From an uncultured Collinsella sp. (lineage in GTDB: Bacteria; Actinomycetota; Coriobacteriia; Coriobacteriales; Coriobacteriaceae), in the NCBI GenBank assembly GCA_900541045.1, contig UQID01000008.1:20860-84859 (forward strand): DNA of 64,000 bases. The letters run 5' to 3'. Below the pieces are notes generated by a model that had not been told where the DNA came from, did not search any database, and worked only from the letters and a program-made list of their open reading frames with translations. Position numbers and translations under genes: made by a program. Positions within the stretch are counted from its first letter, which is position 1. The number at the start of each line of letters is the position of its first letter. Below are positions 32,917 to 41,934 of the stretch, in pieces.

Positions 32917-33999
32917 TTGTCTTTATCCCATCCTTTGCCGCGCGAGCTGACGCGCCCCGTGCATGTGGGCGGCGTTCAGATCGGTGGCGGCGCACCGGTG
33001 GTGGTCCAATCCATGACCTGCACCGATACCGCCGACGCGCAGGCAACGCTTGCACAAGTTCGTGCACTCGCCCAGGCGGGTTGTGATGTTGTGCGCGTGA
33101 GCGTGCCCACTGAGGCTGCGCTCGAGGGCTTTCGCACGATTTGTGTGGAGTCTCCGGTGCCGATCGTTGCCGATATCCACTTTAACCATAAACTCGCCAT
33201 TGGTGCCGTGGAGGCCGGTGCCGCTAAGCTCCGCATCAATCCCGGCAACATTGGCGATTGGGCTAAGGTCGATGCCGTGATCGATGCCGCGGGCGCCGCT
33301 GGGTGCGCGATTCGCATTGGCGTGAACGCCGGCTCGCTTGAGCAGGATATCGCCGAGCGCGATGACCTTACGCAGCCCGAAAAGCTTGTGATGTCGAGCG
33401 AGCGTTTCGTCAAACATTTTGAGGATCGCGGCTTTACCAATATCGTGCTTTCCGCCAAGGCTCATAGCGTGTCCACGACGCTTGACACCTATCGTGCCCT
33501 GTCGCGCGAAATCCCCCATGTTCCGCTTCATTTGGGCGTGACTGAGGCCGGAACCAAGCTCCAGGGCACCATTAAGAGCTCTGTGGGCCTGGGAATTTTG
33601 CTTTCCGAGGGCATTGGCGACACCATGCGCGTCTCGCTCACGGCCGATCCGGTCGAGGAACCGCCGGTCGCCTGGGGTATTCTGCAGTCGCTCGGCCTTC
33701 GCCGCCGTGGTCCCGAGATCGTCTCGTGCCCCACGTGCGCTCGCTGCCAGGTTAACCTCATTCCTATCGCCGAGGAGGTCACCGAGCGGCTTAAGAACTA
33801 CTCCGCGCCGCTTTCGATTGCCGTGATGGGCTGTGCAGTCAATGGCCCCGGCGAGGCCTCTGACGCCGACTTGGGTGTTGCCTGCGGACGAGGTCAGGGC
33901 CTGCTCTTTTCGCACGGCAAGATCATTGGTAAAGTAGCTGAGGACCAAATTGTCGACGCGCTTATGGCCGAGGTCGACAAGTTTATTGAGGAGAAATAA
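32917..33999 (+). CDS. ispG: 4-hydroxy-3-methylbut-2-en-1-yl diphosphate synthase (GcpE)
   Basis: IspG is a 4Fe-4S enzyme that reduces MEcPP to HMBPP in the non-mevalonate pathway. The N-terminal TIM barrel has VVVQSMTCTDTADAQAT, ADIHFNHKLA and KLRINPGNIG. The cluster ligands are in SCPTCARC and MGCAVNGPGE. The start is TTG at 32917, preceded by AGGGGAG; an in-frame upstream codon would read into rseP. The 360 residues match the short bacterial form. Confidence 0.96.
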   Translation: MSLSHPLPRELTRPVHVGGVQIGGGAPVVVQSMTCTDTADAQATLAQVRALAQAGCDVVRVSVPTEAALEGFRTICVESPVPIVADIHFNHKLAIGAVEAGAAKLRINPGNIGDWAKVDAVIDAAGAAGCAIRIGVNAGSLEQDIAERDDLTQPEKLVMSSERFVKHFEDRGFTNIVLSAKAHSVSTTLDTYRALSREIPHVPLHLGVTEAGTKLQGTIKSSVGLGILLSEGIGDTMRVSLTADPVEEPPVAWGILQSLGLRRRGPEIVSCPTCARCQVNLIPIAEEVTERLKNYSAPLSIAVMGCAVNGPGEASDADLGVACGRGQGLLFSHGKIIGKVAEDQIVDALMAEVDKFIEEK

Positions 34000-35721
<1,722 letters not shown>

Positions 35722-35751
35722 TTGGCGATTTCGCTTGTAGTTCGATAAACG

Positions 35752-35800
35752 GGACGGCCCCGCATTTCTCCAGATTGGGGAGATGTGGGGCCGTCCTTTT
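35752..35800 (+). terminator. Intrinsic terminator after proS
   Basis: GGACGGCCCC at 35752-35761 pairs with GGGGCCGTCC at 35787-35796, with an inner TCTCC/GGGAGA stem, followed by TTTTG. Confidence 0.88.
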
Positions 35801-35825
35801 GTCTTATCGGTGTGCTCAATCGCTA

Positions 35826-35867
35826 AAAGGAAACCCCACAGCCCATGTGAGCTGTGGGGTTTCCTTT
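35826..35867. terminator. Bidirectional terminator between proS and the minus-strand kinase
   Basis: AAAGGAAACCCCACAGC at 35826-35842 is matched by a perfect 17-base complement at 35851-35867. Both outer ends provide T-runs on their own strand, so it can stop transcription of the minus-strand kinase/adhE unit and back up the proS terminator. Confidence 0.85.
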
Positions 35868-35899
35868 GTGCCTCCGATGCGAAATGAATCGCTCAGAAA

Positions 35900-36664
35900 T
35901 TACTGATAATCGACGACGTCAATCCAGTTCTTAAGGAACTCATCGTTCACGTTGCGCTTACGAGCGAGCTCGGAAGCGGCGACGATGCTCGTCCACTGAC
36001 GCACGACCTGCATGGGCATGTCGGCGCGGTCGCAGTAGAGCTCCAGGTAGACCTCAGCCTGGTCCTTGCTGTTGAGGGCAAAGAGCAGGTAGGTGGTGGC
36101 AACATCGGCAGCAGGGGAGCCCTGGGTGGCATGTGCCCAGTCGCAGACGTACAGCTGGCCGTCGTCGCCGACGATGACGTTGGAGGGGTTGAAGTCGCCG
36201 TGGCAGACCTTGAACTCCTTGGTCATGCCGTCCAGACGCTCCTGAAGGTTGTAGCGCGTGGTGGCATTGAGCTGATCGAGGCTGTCGATCATGCGGGCGA
36301 ACTTGTCGCGCTGACGGTTGAGCAGCGGGGAGGTGTAGCCGTGGATCTCGATCTGGAGGTCGACGAACATCTCGAGGTACTCACCAAAGCGCTGGGGCTC
36401 GGCAGTCATCTTCTCGGCAAGGGTGGTGCCCGGAACCTTCTCGGTCACGAGCGCCCAGCCGTTGGCGTTCTCGAGCTGAGAAACCTCGAGCGCCTTGGGG
36501 CTGCAGATGCCGCACTCATTGATGCGGGCAAGATTCAAAGCCTCGTTGAACACGTCGGAGACGGGCTTGGTCTCGTTAAAGACCTTGACGATCTTGTCGC
36601 CCAGGTCGTAAACGACCTTGTTGCCGCGACGGACGAGCTCGGTCTTGGAATCGGGGAGCAGCAT
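35900..36664 (-). CDS. APH/choline-kinase-fold phosphotransferase of unknown substrate
   Basis: The protein has the aminoglycoside phosphotransferase fold. The catalytic loop CHGDFNPSNVIV (Asp in HGD) is followed by the metal site VCDWAHATQG, and the N-lobe shows VVYDLGDKIVKVF with a likely ATP-binding Lys. The small size of 254 residues and the TTYLLFALNSK helix suggest a small-molecule kinase such as those acting on sugars, choline or thiamine. Similarity to resistance enzymes is only at fold level. It lies 87 bases downstream of adhE on the same strand with an intervening hairpin. AAAGGA precedes the ATG. Confidence 0.8.
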   Translation of the reverse strand: MLLPDSKTELVRRGNKVVYDLGDKIVKVFNETKPVSDVFNEALNLARINECGICSPKALEVSQLENANGWALVTEKVPGTTLAEKMTAEPQRFGEYLEMFVDLQIEIHGYTSPLLNRQRDKFARMIDSLDQLNATTRYNLQERLDGMTKEFKVCHGDFNPSNVIVGDDGQLYVCDWAHATQGSPAADVATTYLLFALNSKDQAEVYLELYCDRADMPMQVVRQWTSIVAASELARKRNVNDEFLKNWIDVVDYQ

Positions 36665-36697
36665 GATTGCATCCTTTCAACGATGCGATAGAAGCAA

Positions 36698-36733
36698 CGG
36701 CGGGGGCGTGCGTACACCCGTGCACCCCCGCCG
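36698..36733 (-). terminator. GC-rich hairpin between adhE and the kinase
   Basis: A nine-pair outer stem (CGGCGGGGG with CCCCCGCCG) with an inner GTGC/GCAC part lies between the adhE stop and the kinase start. On the minus strand the sequence after it is TTGCTTCT, a weak U-tract. It may reduce rather than end transcription into the kinase gene. Confidence 0.5.
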
Positions 36734-36751
36734 CAAATAACCGTGCTAAAA

Positions 36752-39400
36752 CTAGCAGACGGCGTAGTCCTGGGGCTCGCGGCCGTAGTAGGCGTCCAGG
36801 TAGAGCTCCTTGATCTCGCTCATGAGCGGGTAGCGCGGGTTAGCGCCGGTGCACTGGTCGTTGAATGCCTGCTCGGTCATCTCGTCGAGGGTGTCGAGGA
36901 AGTACTGCTCGTCAACACCGTAGTCGGCGATGGTCTTCTTGACGCCGATGAAGTCCTTGAGCTCCTCGAGCTTCGTGATGAAGTTCTCGAAGACCTCCTT
37001 GTCGTCCTTGCCCTCGATGCCGCAGTACTTGGCCATCTCGGCGTAGTTGTGCAGCGCGTTGGGGTAAGGATACTGGGAGAAGGTACCCATCTTGACGGGA
37101 GCCTCGGCGGCGTTGTAGCGCATAACGCGGGTCAGGATGACGGCGTTTGCGAGGCCGTGGGGCAGGTGATGGAAAGCGCCGAGCTTGTGGGCCATGGAGT
37201 GGTTGAGGCCCAGGAAGGCGTTGGCGAAGGCCATACCGGCCATGCAGGAGGCGTTGTGCATCTCCTCGCGGGCATGCGGGTCCTTGGCACCGTTCGTGAA
37301 ACTGGAGGGCAGGTTCTCGAAGACGAGCTTGGCAGCGCGCTCGGAGAGGCCCTTGGTGTAGTCGGAAGCCATGATGGAGACGTAGGACTCGATGGCGTGG
37401 GTCATGACGTCAATGCCGGAGGCAGCGGTCAGGCCGCGCGGGGCGGTCATGCAGTTGTCGGCGTCGACGATAGCCATGTTGGGGAGCAGCGCGTAGTCGG
37501 CGAGCGGCCACTTGATGCCGGTCTCCTTGTCGGTGATGATGGCGAACGGCGTGCACTCGGAGCCGGTACCCGAAGAGGTCGGGACGGCGACGAAGTAGGC
37601 CTTCTTGCCCATCTCGGGGAAGGTGAAGATACGCTTGCGGATGTCCATGAAGTCCATGGCCATGTCCTCAAACTTGCACTCGGGGTGCTCGTACATCATC
37701 CACATGATCTTGCCGGCGTCCATAGCGGAGCCACCGCCGACGGCGATGATGACGTCCGGCTCAAAGAGAGCCATCTGCTTGGCGCCGCGACGTGCGCACT
37801 GCAGCGACGGATCGGGCTCGACGTCGTAGAAGCAGTCGTGGGCGATGCCCATCTCGTCGAGCTTGGCCTCGATGGCGCGGGTGTTGCCATTCTTGAAGAG
37901 GAACTGGTCGGTGACGATGAAGGCGCGCTTCTTGCCCATGACGGTACCGAGCTCGTCGAGGGCGACGGGCGTGGAACCCTTCTTGAAGTAGACCTTCTCG
38001 GGAGCGCGGAACCACAGCATGTTCTCACGGCGCTCGGCCACAGTCTTAACGTTGATCAAGTGCTTCACCCCAACGTTCTCGGAGACGGAGTTGCCGCCCC
38101 AGGAGCCGCAGCCCAGGGTCAGAGACGGCTTCATGCCAAAGTTGTACAGGTCACCGATGCCGCCGTGCGAGGACGGGGTGTTGATGACGATACGGCAGGC
38201 CTTCATGACGTGCTCGAACAGGCTGATCTTCTCGGCCTGGGCGGGGTGCACGTACAGAGAGGCGGTGTGGCCCGGGCCACCGGCGAGCACCAGGTGCTCG
38301 GCCTTGTCGACGGCCTCCTGGAAGTCCTTGGCGTGGTACATGGCCAGGACCGGGGAGAGCTTCTCGTGGGAGAACTCCTCCTTGGCGGGGTCGGTGGAGG
38401 TGACCTCGGCGATCAGGATCTTGGTCTTGGCGGGAACCTCGATGCCGGCGAGCTCGGCGATCTTGGCGGCAGCCATGCCGGGGATGCGGTGGTCGAGAGA
38501 GCCGTTCTTGAACATGGCGGCACGCAGGGCCTCCATCTCGGCACCCTGCTTGACGAAGTAGCAGCCGCGCTTCTGGAACTCGGCCTTGACCTGGTCATAG
38601 ATGGTGTCGATGACGGTCACGGACTGCTCGGAAGCGCAGATCATGCCGTTGTCGAAGGTCTTGGAGTGGATGATGGAGTTGACGGCGAGCAGCACGTCGG
38701 CGGTGTCGTCGATGACGACCGGGGTGTTACCGGCGCCAACGCCCAGGGCGGGCTTGCCCGAGGAGTAAGCGGCCTTGACCATGCCCGGGCCACCGGTGGC
38801 GAGGATGATGTCGACGTCGCGCATGACCATGTTGGTCAGCTCGATGGAGGGGACATCAACCCAGCCGATGATGCCCTCGGGGGCACCGGCCTTGACGGCG
38901 GCATCAAGCACGAGCTTGGCGGCGGCGATGGTGCACTTGGCGGCAGCCGGGTGCGGGGAGATGATGATGGCGTTGCGGGTCTTCAGGCTGATCAGCGTCT
39001 TGAAGATCGCGGTAGAAGTGGGGTTGGTCGTCGGGATGACGGCGCCCACGATGCCGATGGGCTCGGCGATCTTGGTGATGCCGTAAGCCTCGTCGCGCTC
39101 CAGGACACCACAGGTCTTGGTGTTCTTGTAAGCGTTGTAGATGTACTCTGCGGCGTAGTGGTTCTTGATGACCTTGTCCTCAAGAACGCCGCGGCCGGTC
39201 TCCTCGATGGCCATCTTCGCCAACGGGATACGAGCCTTGTTGGCAGCCATGGCGGCCTCATAGAAGATCTTGTCGACCTGCTCCTGCGTGTACGTAGCAA
39301 AAAGCGCCTGGGCCTCTCGCATCTGAGCGAGCTTAGCCTCAAGCGCCTCTACGTTGTCCACAATTGCGGGAGTAGTGTTTTCCGGTGACTTTTTCACCAT
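36752..39400 (-). CDS. adhE: Bifunctional aldehyde-alcohol dehydrogenase AdhE
   Basis: AdhE reduces acetyl-CoA to acetaldehyde and then ethanol, regenerating NAD in fermentation; it forms helical spirosomes. The N-terminal aldehyde dehydrogenase half has the catalytic Cys in NGMICASEQ. The C-terminal iron-dependent alcohol dehydrogenase half has GGGSAMDAGKIMW, and the metal-binding NHSMAHKLGAFHHLPHG region. The 882 residues are full length. AAGGAG precedes the ATG. Upstream operator-like dyads at 39436-39522 suggest transcriptional control. Confidence 0.97.
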   Translation of the reverse strand: MVKKSPENTTPAIVDNVEALEAKLAQMREAQALFATYTQEQVDKIFYEAAMAANKARIPLAKMAIEETGRGVLEDKVIKNHYAAEYIYNAYKNTKTCGVLERDEAYGITKIAEPIGIVGAVIPTTNPTSTAIFKTLISLKTRNAIIISPHPAAAKCTIAAAKLVLDAAVKAGAPEGIIGWVDVPSIELTNMVMRDVDIILATGGPGMVKAAYSSGKPALGVGAGNTPVVIDDTADVLLAVNSIIHSKTFDNGMICASEQSVTVIDTIYDQVKAEFQKRGCYFVKQGAEMEALRAAMFKNGSLDHRIPGMAAAKIAELAGIEVPAKTKILIAEVTSTDPAKEEFSHEKLSPVLAMYHAKDFQEAVDKAEHLVLAGGPGHTASLYVHPAQAEKISLFEHVMKACRIVINTPSSHGGIGDLYNFGMKPSLTLGCGSWGGNSVSENVGVKHLINVKTVAERRENMLWFRAPEKVYFKKGSTPVALDELGTVMGKKRAFIVTDQFLFKNGNTRAIEAKLDEMGIAHDCFYDVEPDPSLQCARRGAKQMALFEPDVIIAVGGGSAMDAGKIMWMMYEHPECKFEDMAMDFMDIRKRIFTFPEMGKKAYFVAVPTSSGTGSECTPFAIITDKETGIKWPLADYALLPNMAIVDADNCMTAPRGLTAASGIDVMTHAIESYVSIMASDYTKGLSERAAKLVFENLPSSFTNGAKDPHAREEMHNASCMAGMAFANAFLGLNHSMAHKLGAFHHLPHGLANAVILTRVMRYNAAEAPVKMGTFSQYPYPNALHNYAEMAKYCGIEGKDDKEVFENFITKLEELKDFIGVKKTIADYGVDEQYFLDTLDEMTEQAFNDQCTGANPRYPLMSEIKELYLDAYYGREPQDYAVC

Positions 39401-39435
39401 TTGTGTCTCCTTGCGATCGGAGATTTACCCTACGT

Positions 39436-39522
39436 CTTGCATGATAGCAAGAAATAATTCGGTGAACGGGCAGATTCCCGTAAAAGACAAACTAAAACGC
39501 TTCAATCAAATGAATCGTTTCA
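39436..39522 (-). promoter_or_regulatory. adhE upstream region with LacI-type dyads
   Basis: TAAAACGCTTCA at 39493-39504 and TGAATCGTTTCA at 39511-39522 are near-palindromes with a central CG, the shape of LacI/CcpA-family operators, and their centres are 18 bases apart. Closer to the gene, CTTGC at 39436-39440 and GCAAG at 39447-39451 form a dyad around the sequence that reads TATCAT on the minus strand, a possible -10 box. No good -35 was found. Confidence 0.45.
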
Positions 39523-39551
39523 ACTAAATCTATCTGCCCTGCGCATCGCCC

Positions 39552-39606
39552 CGCTCATTGGGGACAGACTTAAATGAGTGCTTTCACTCATTTGGGACAG
39601 ACATCG
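39552..39606. repeat. Left palindromic repeat flanking the REP-associated transposase
   Basis: It contains the perfect dyad AAATGAGTG/CACTCATTT around CTTT, bracketed by two copies of GGGACAGAC in the same orientation (39561-39569 and 39594-39602). About 48 of 53 positions match the inverted copy at 40550-40603. Confidence 0.8.
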
Positions 39607-39732
39607 ATTTGCCATTTTGCCGTTCTGGGCCTGTTGTTGCCGCTCATTGGATATAAATAGGTTACAGGCTCAGCATTTCGCGTTGCGTCTCTCCTTTTAG
39701 GTGTTGCCTGTACAGTTTTGAAAGGAGAGGCT
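39607..39732. other. Spacer between left repeat and transposase gene
   Basis: This AT-richer stretch holds TATAAATAGG near 39651, which may be part of a promoter for the transposase gene, but no -35 at a suitable distance was recognised. Nothing else was seen. Confidence 0.3.
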
Positions 39733-40509
39733 ATGCCCCGATGTGCCCGCGCCGTTTCTCTCACCGGCTATTACCACGTCTATGACCGCGGCAATTCTAA
39801 ACAGATAATTTTTGAAGATGACTCCGACCGCTATCGGTTCTTATCTGATATCTCGGACCGATTCGCTCGCCATGAAGTGGCGGTGTTGGCTTGGTGCCTT
39901 ATGGACAATCACTTCCATTTGATGGTTGATGATCCGTTTGACAATCTTTCAAAGGCAATACAGTGCGCATTGACGGCGTATGCTAAGTATTTCAATGGGA
40001 AAACGGGGAGAACGGGGCATCTGTTTGACAATCGCTATTCGCGGGTCGCGGTTGAGTCGGACACGCAGGCAGTGCAGCTGCTCGACTATATTCATCTCAA
40101 TCCCGTGAAGGGTGCGCTTGACTCGCTCGAGGCGTACCGCTGGTCAAGCTATAAGGCATATCAGCTGGGCTATGATCCCTTTGACATCTGTGATGCGGCC
40201 CCTATGCTCGATGTTGTCGGAGGCTCCCGTCGCTATTGCGAGCATCTCAAGAAAGTTGGCGGGCGCATCTGGTCAGTGGAGGTTCTTCCGCGCCGGCGGA
40301 TCCCCGATGAGGAGGCTCTTTCCGTTGCGCGCGAAGTCCTGCCGAGCATAGATCCTGCGCTGCTCAAGGCCCTGCCACGCCCCGAACGCGATGCCTGCCT
40401 GCTGAGGCTCAGGCGGGCACATCTCACGGTCAAGCAAATTGCCCGTATCACCGGTATCGGCGCCACAAGCGTGACCAAGGCTACTGCAAGCTGGAAGGAT
40501 GCAGCGTGA
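39733..40509 (+). CDS. REP-associated tyrosine transposase (Y1_Tnp family)
   Basis: These single-domain HUH enzymes cut and join single-stranded palindromic repeats. The metal-binding pair is His60-Phe-His62 in MDNHFHLMV, and the probable nucleophile Tyr119 lies in LLDYIHLNPVKG. RWSSYKAY is also family-typical. A C-terminal extension of about 60 residues includes an HTH-like segment (TVKQIARITGIGATSVTKA). ATG 39733 follows AAAGGAGAGG; an upstream TTG at 39718 is unlikely. The 258 residues look intact. The gene lies inside two inverted palindromic repeats and seems to be a solitary domesticated or mobile unit. Confidence 0.9.
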   Translation: MPRCARAVSLTGYYHVYDRGNSKQIIFEDDSDRYRFLSDISDRFARHEVAVLAWCLMDNHFHLMVDDPFDNLSKAIQCALTAYAKYFNGKTGRTGHLFDNRYSRVAVESDTQAVQLLDYIHLNPVKGALDSLEAYRWSSYKAYQLGYDPFDICDAAPMLDVVGGSRRYCEHLKKVGGRIWSVEVLPRRRIPDEEALSVAREVLPSIDPALLKALPRPERDACLLRLRRAHLTVKQIARITGIGATSVTKATASWKDAA

Positions 40510-40549
40510 GATAGGGGCCGTAGCCGATCGGGACGCCGCATGCGTGCGT

Positions 40550-40603
40550 CATGTCTGTCCCCAATGCGTGAAAACACTCATGTAAGTCTGTCCCCAATGA
40601 GTG
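40550..40603. repeat. Right palindromic repeat flanking the REP-associated transposase
   Basis: It is the inverted copy of 39552-39606, with ACTCATG and CATGCGTG-like half sites less perfectly paired (CACGCAT against ATGAGTG) and two GTCTGTCCC elements. It lies about 40 bases after the transposase stop. Confidence 0.8.
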
Positions 40604-40606
40604 CAA

Positions 40607-40637
40607 AAAGGCGCCCTCCGTAGGGGAGAGCGCCTTT
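40607..40637 (-). terminator. Intrinsic terminator of rpmB
   Basis: AAAGGCGC pairs with GCGCCTTT, with an inner CTCC/GGGG stem. On the minus strand the stem is followed by TT before GCAC, giving GCGCCTTTTT, so it fits rpmB whose stop is 69 bases away. The end of the right palindromic repeat abuts it. Confidence 0.75.
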
Positions 40638-40705
40638 GGTAAGTTCTATGTGAACGCGAGGTCTTTGACCCGGAGAGTCCGAGGTACTTGTTAGTAAGAC
40701 CTTAT

Positions 40706-40894
40706 TTAGGAGCGCGCAACCTTGCCGGACTTGAGGCAGGTGGAGCAAACGTTCATCTTGCGACGGTGACCATCGACGACGACGTAGACGCGCTGGATGT
40801 TGGGGCGGAACTTACGGTTGGTGACGCGGTGAGAGTGGCTGATGGAGCGACCGGCAACGGGATGCTTACCGCAAACTTCGCAAACTTTGGACAT
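40706..40894 (-). CDS. rpmB: 50S ribosomal protein L28, zinc-ribbon form
   Basis: The 62-residue protein begins MSKVCEVCGKHPVAGRSISHSH, and has CSTCLKSGK near the end, so it retains both Cys pairs of the zinc-binding form. ATG at 40894 is preceded on its strand by GGAGGGTCAG; an upstream in-frame start would add 16 unrelated residues. It is alone in its transcription unit on the minus strand. Confidence 0.95.
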   Translation of the reverse strand: MSKVCEVCGKHPVAGRSISHSHRVTNRKFRPNIQRVYVVVDGHRRKMNVCSTCLKSGKVARS

Positions 40895-40948
40895 AACTGA
40901 CCCTCCTTGGGCGACAAACGAACATGTCGCGTTAACAAACAAGCCTGA

Positions 40949-40957
40949 ACTATAGCA
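40949..40957 (-). promoter_or_regulatory. Extended -10 promoter element of rpmB
   Basis: The minus strand reads TGCTATAGT, an extended -10, about 55 bases upstream of the rpmB start. No -35 consensus is seen at 17 bases. The same TGCTATAGT occurs upstream of rpsT. Confidence 0.5.
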
Positions 40958-41190
40958 CAGAAGCAGCTCCCTGTGCGTAATCTACACAGAGATATTTCTC
41001 TTTTGGCGATAGTGCTCACGCCACGGCCCTGGACGTAGATCCGATTTGCGTGCAGCAGAGGGGATTATGCCAGCTCGTGCGCACGTTTTCAAGCTCGTCC
41101 CACAAATATATATAGGTTTATTGAGCATTGGGCTTCGTTTGCGGATTGCTCTGTATTTATGCTCGCAATTAAGTTCGAGGTTGGCTAAAC
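40958..41190. other. Intergenic region between rpmB and the pyr leader
   Basis: No gene was found. CTGTG/CACAG forms a small dyad at 40971-40989 beside the rpmB promoter. An AT-rich block (ATATATATAGG) lies near 41105. A pyr promoter must lie in or just after this region, but no clear pair of boxes was identified. Confidence 0.4.
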
Positions 41191-41216
41191 TATCCCTTGA
41201 CCATTAAAGGGGTACG

Positions 41217-41324
41217 AGATACCCACATGGAATTACATAGCTGCCAAAGAGCAGCCTTTCCTGTGGGTGTCTGGTCCGCTTTGAGCGGTCGGGCATCTAT
41301 TTTTTTGACTGTGTCAGCAGTCAA
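41217..41324 (+). promoter_or_regulatory. Probable attenuator leader of the pyr operon
   Basis: AGATACCCACA at 41217-41227 pairs with TGTGGGTGTCT at 41262-41272 (one G-U), enclosing GCTGC/GCAGC. The last bases of that stem (TGTCT 41268-41272) can instead pair with GGGCA at 41291-41295 around CCGCT/AGCGG (41276-41288), forming a terminator followed by seven Ts at 41300-41306. The two forms exclude each other. A third hairpin, TTGACTG/CAGTCAA at 41305-41324, precedes the pyrR Shine-Dalgarno. PyrR in the first gene is the likely effector, although the Bacillus PyrR-binding sequence is not recognisable. Confidence 0.65.
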
Positions 41325-41345
41325 GACATGTGAGGAAGGAGATCG

Positions 41346-41930
41346 ATGGGCACGACTTCCCCCAAGGCGGTCATTATGGACGAGACCGCCGTCAATCGAG
41401 CGATGACCCGCATCGCGCACGAGATTCTCGAGCGCAACGAGGGCTGTGAAGACCTCGCTCTGGTCGGCATCGTCACGCGCGGCGACCTTCTGGCAAAGAA
41501 GCTCGCCGAGGAGATCAAGGAGATCGAGGGCGTCGACGTTCCGCTCGGCAGTCTCGACATCAGCTTCTACCGCGATGACTACGCTACCAATTTCGCTCCC
41601 GCGATCCACGCCACCAACATTCCCTTCAGTGTCGACGGCAAGCGCGTCGTGCTGGTGGACGACATCCTGTACACGGGTCGTACCATCCGCGCCGCTCTGG
41701 ACGCCGTCATGGATCTGGGCCGTCCGAGCCGTATTGAGCTGGCAGTCCTCGTTGACCGCGGCCACCGTGAGCTCCCTATCTCGCCGGACTTTGTCGGCAA
41801 GAACGTTCCCTCGTCGCACGAGGAGAACGTGCACCTATATATGAAGGAAGTCGACGGCCGTACCGCCGTCGAGATCAACGACGTCGCGCCGGGTTCCCAC
41901 GTGGGCTCCGCGCCGCTGGGAGGTGAGTAG
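41346..41930 (+). CDS. pyrR: PyrR bifunctional regulator/uracil phosphoribosyltransferase
   Basis: PyrR senses UMP and binds pyr mRNA to promote attenuation or block translation. The PRPP-binding loop VVLVDDILYTGRTIRAALDA is present in full, as are LVGIVTRGDLLAKKLA (in part) and the C-terminal GKNVPSSHEENV. ATG 41346 follows GGAAGGAG. The 194 residues are slightly longer than Bacillus PyrR. It is first in the pyr operon and directly behind the attenuator. Confidence 0.96.
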   Translation: MGTTSPKAVIMDETAVNRAMTRIAHEILERNEGCEDLALVGIVTRGDLLAKKLAEEIKEIEGVDVPLGSLDISFYRDDYATNFAPAIHATNIPFSVDGKRVVLVDDILYTGRTIRAALDAVMDLGRPSRIELAVLVDRGHRELPISPDFVGKNVPSSHEENVHLYMKEVDGRTAVEINDVAPGSHVGSAPLGGE

Positions 41931-41934
41931 TACC

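Noticed and set aside
35900..36664. Aminoglycoside resistance gene
   Set aside because: Only the general APH fold motifs are present. Short length and context beside adhE point to a metabolic kinase.
36743..39388. Plus-strand open frame of about 880 codons
   Set aside because: Exact shadow of adhE in the opposite orientation with a repetitive Leu/Gly/Asp/Val product.
41197..41406. Small frame in the pyr leader as a leader peptide
   Set aside because: It crosses the terminator and pyrR start and has no pyrimidine-related codon run; the RNA structures explain the region better.
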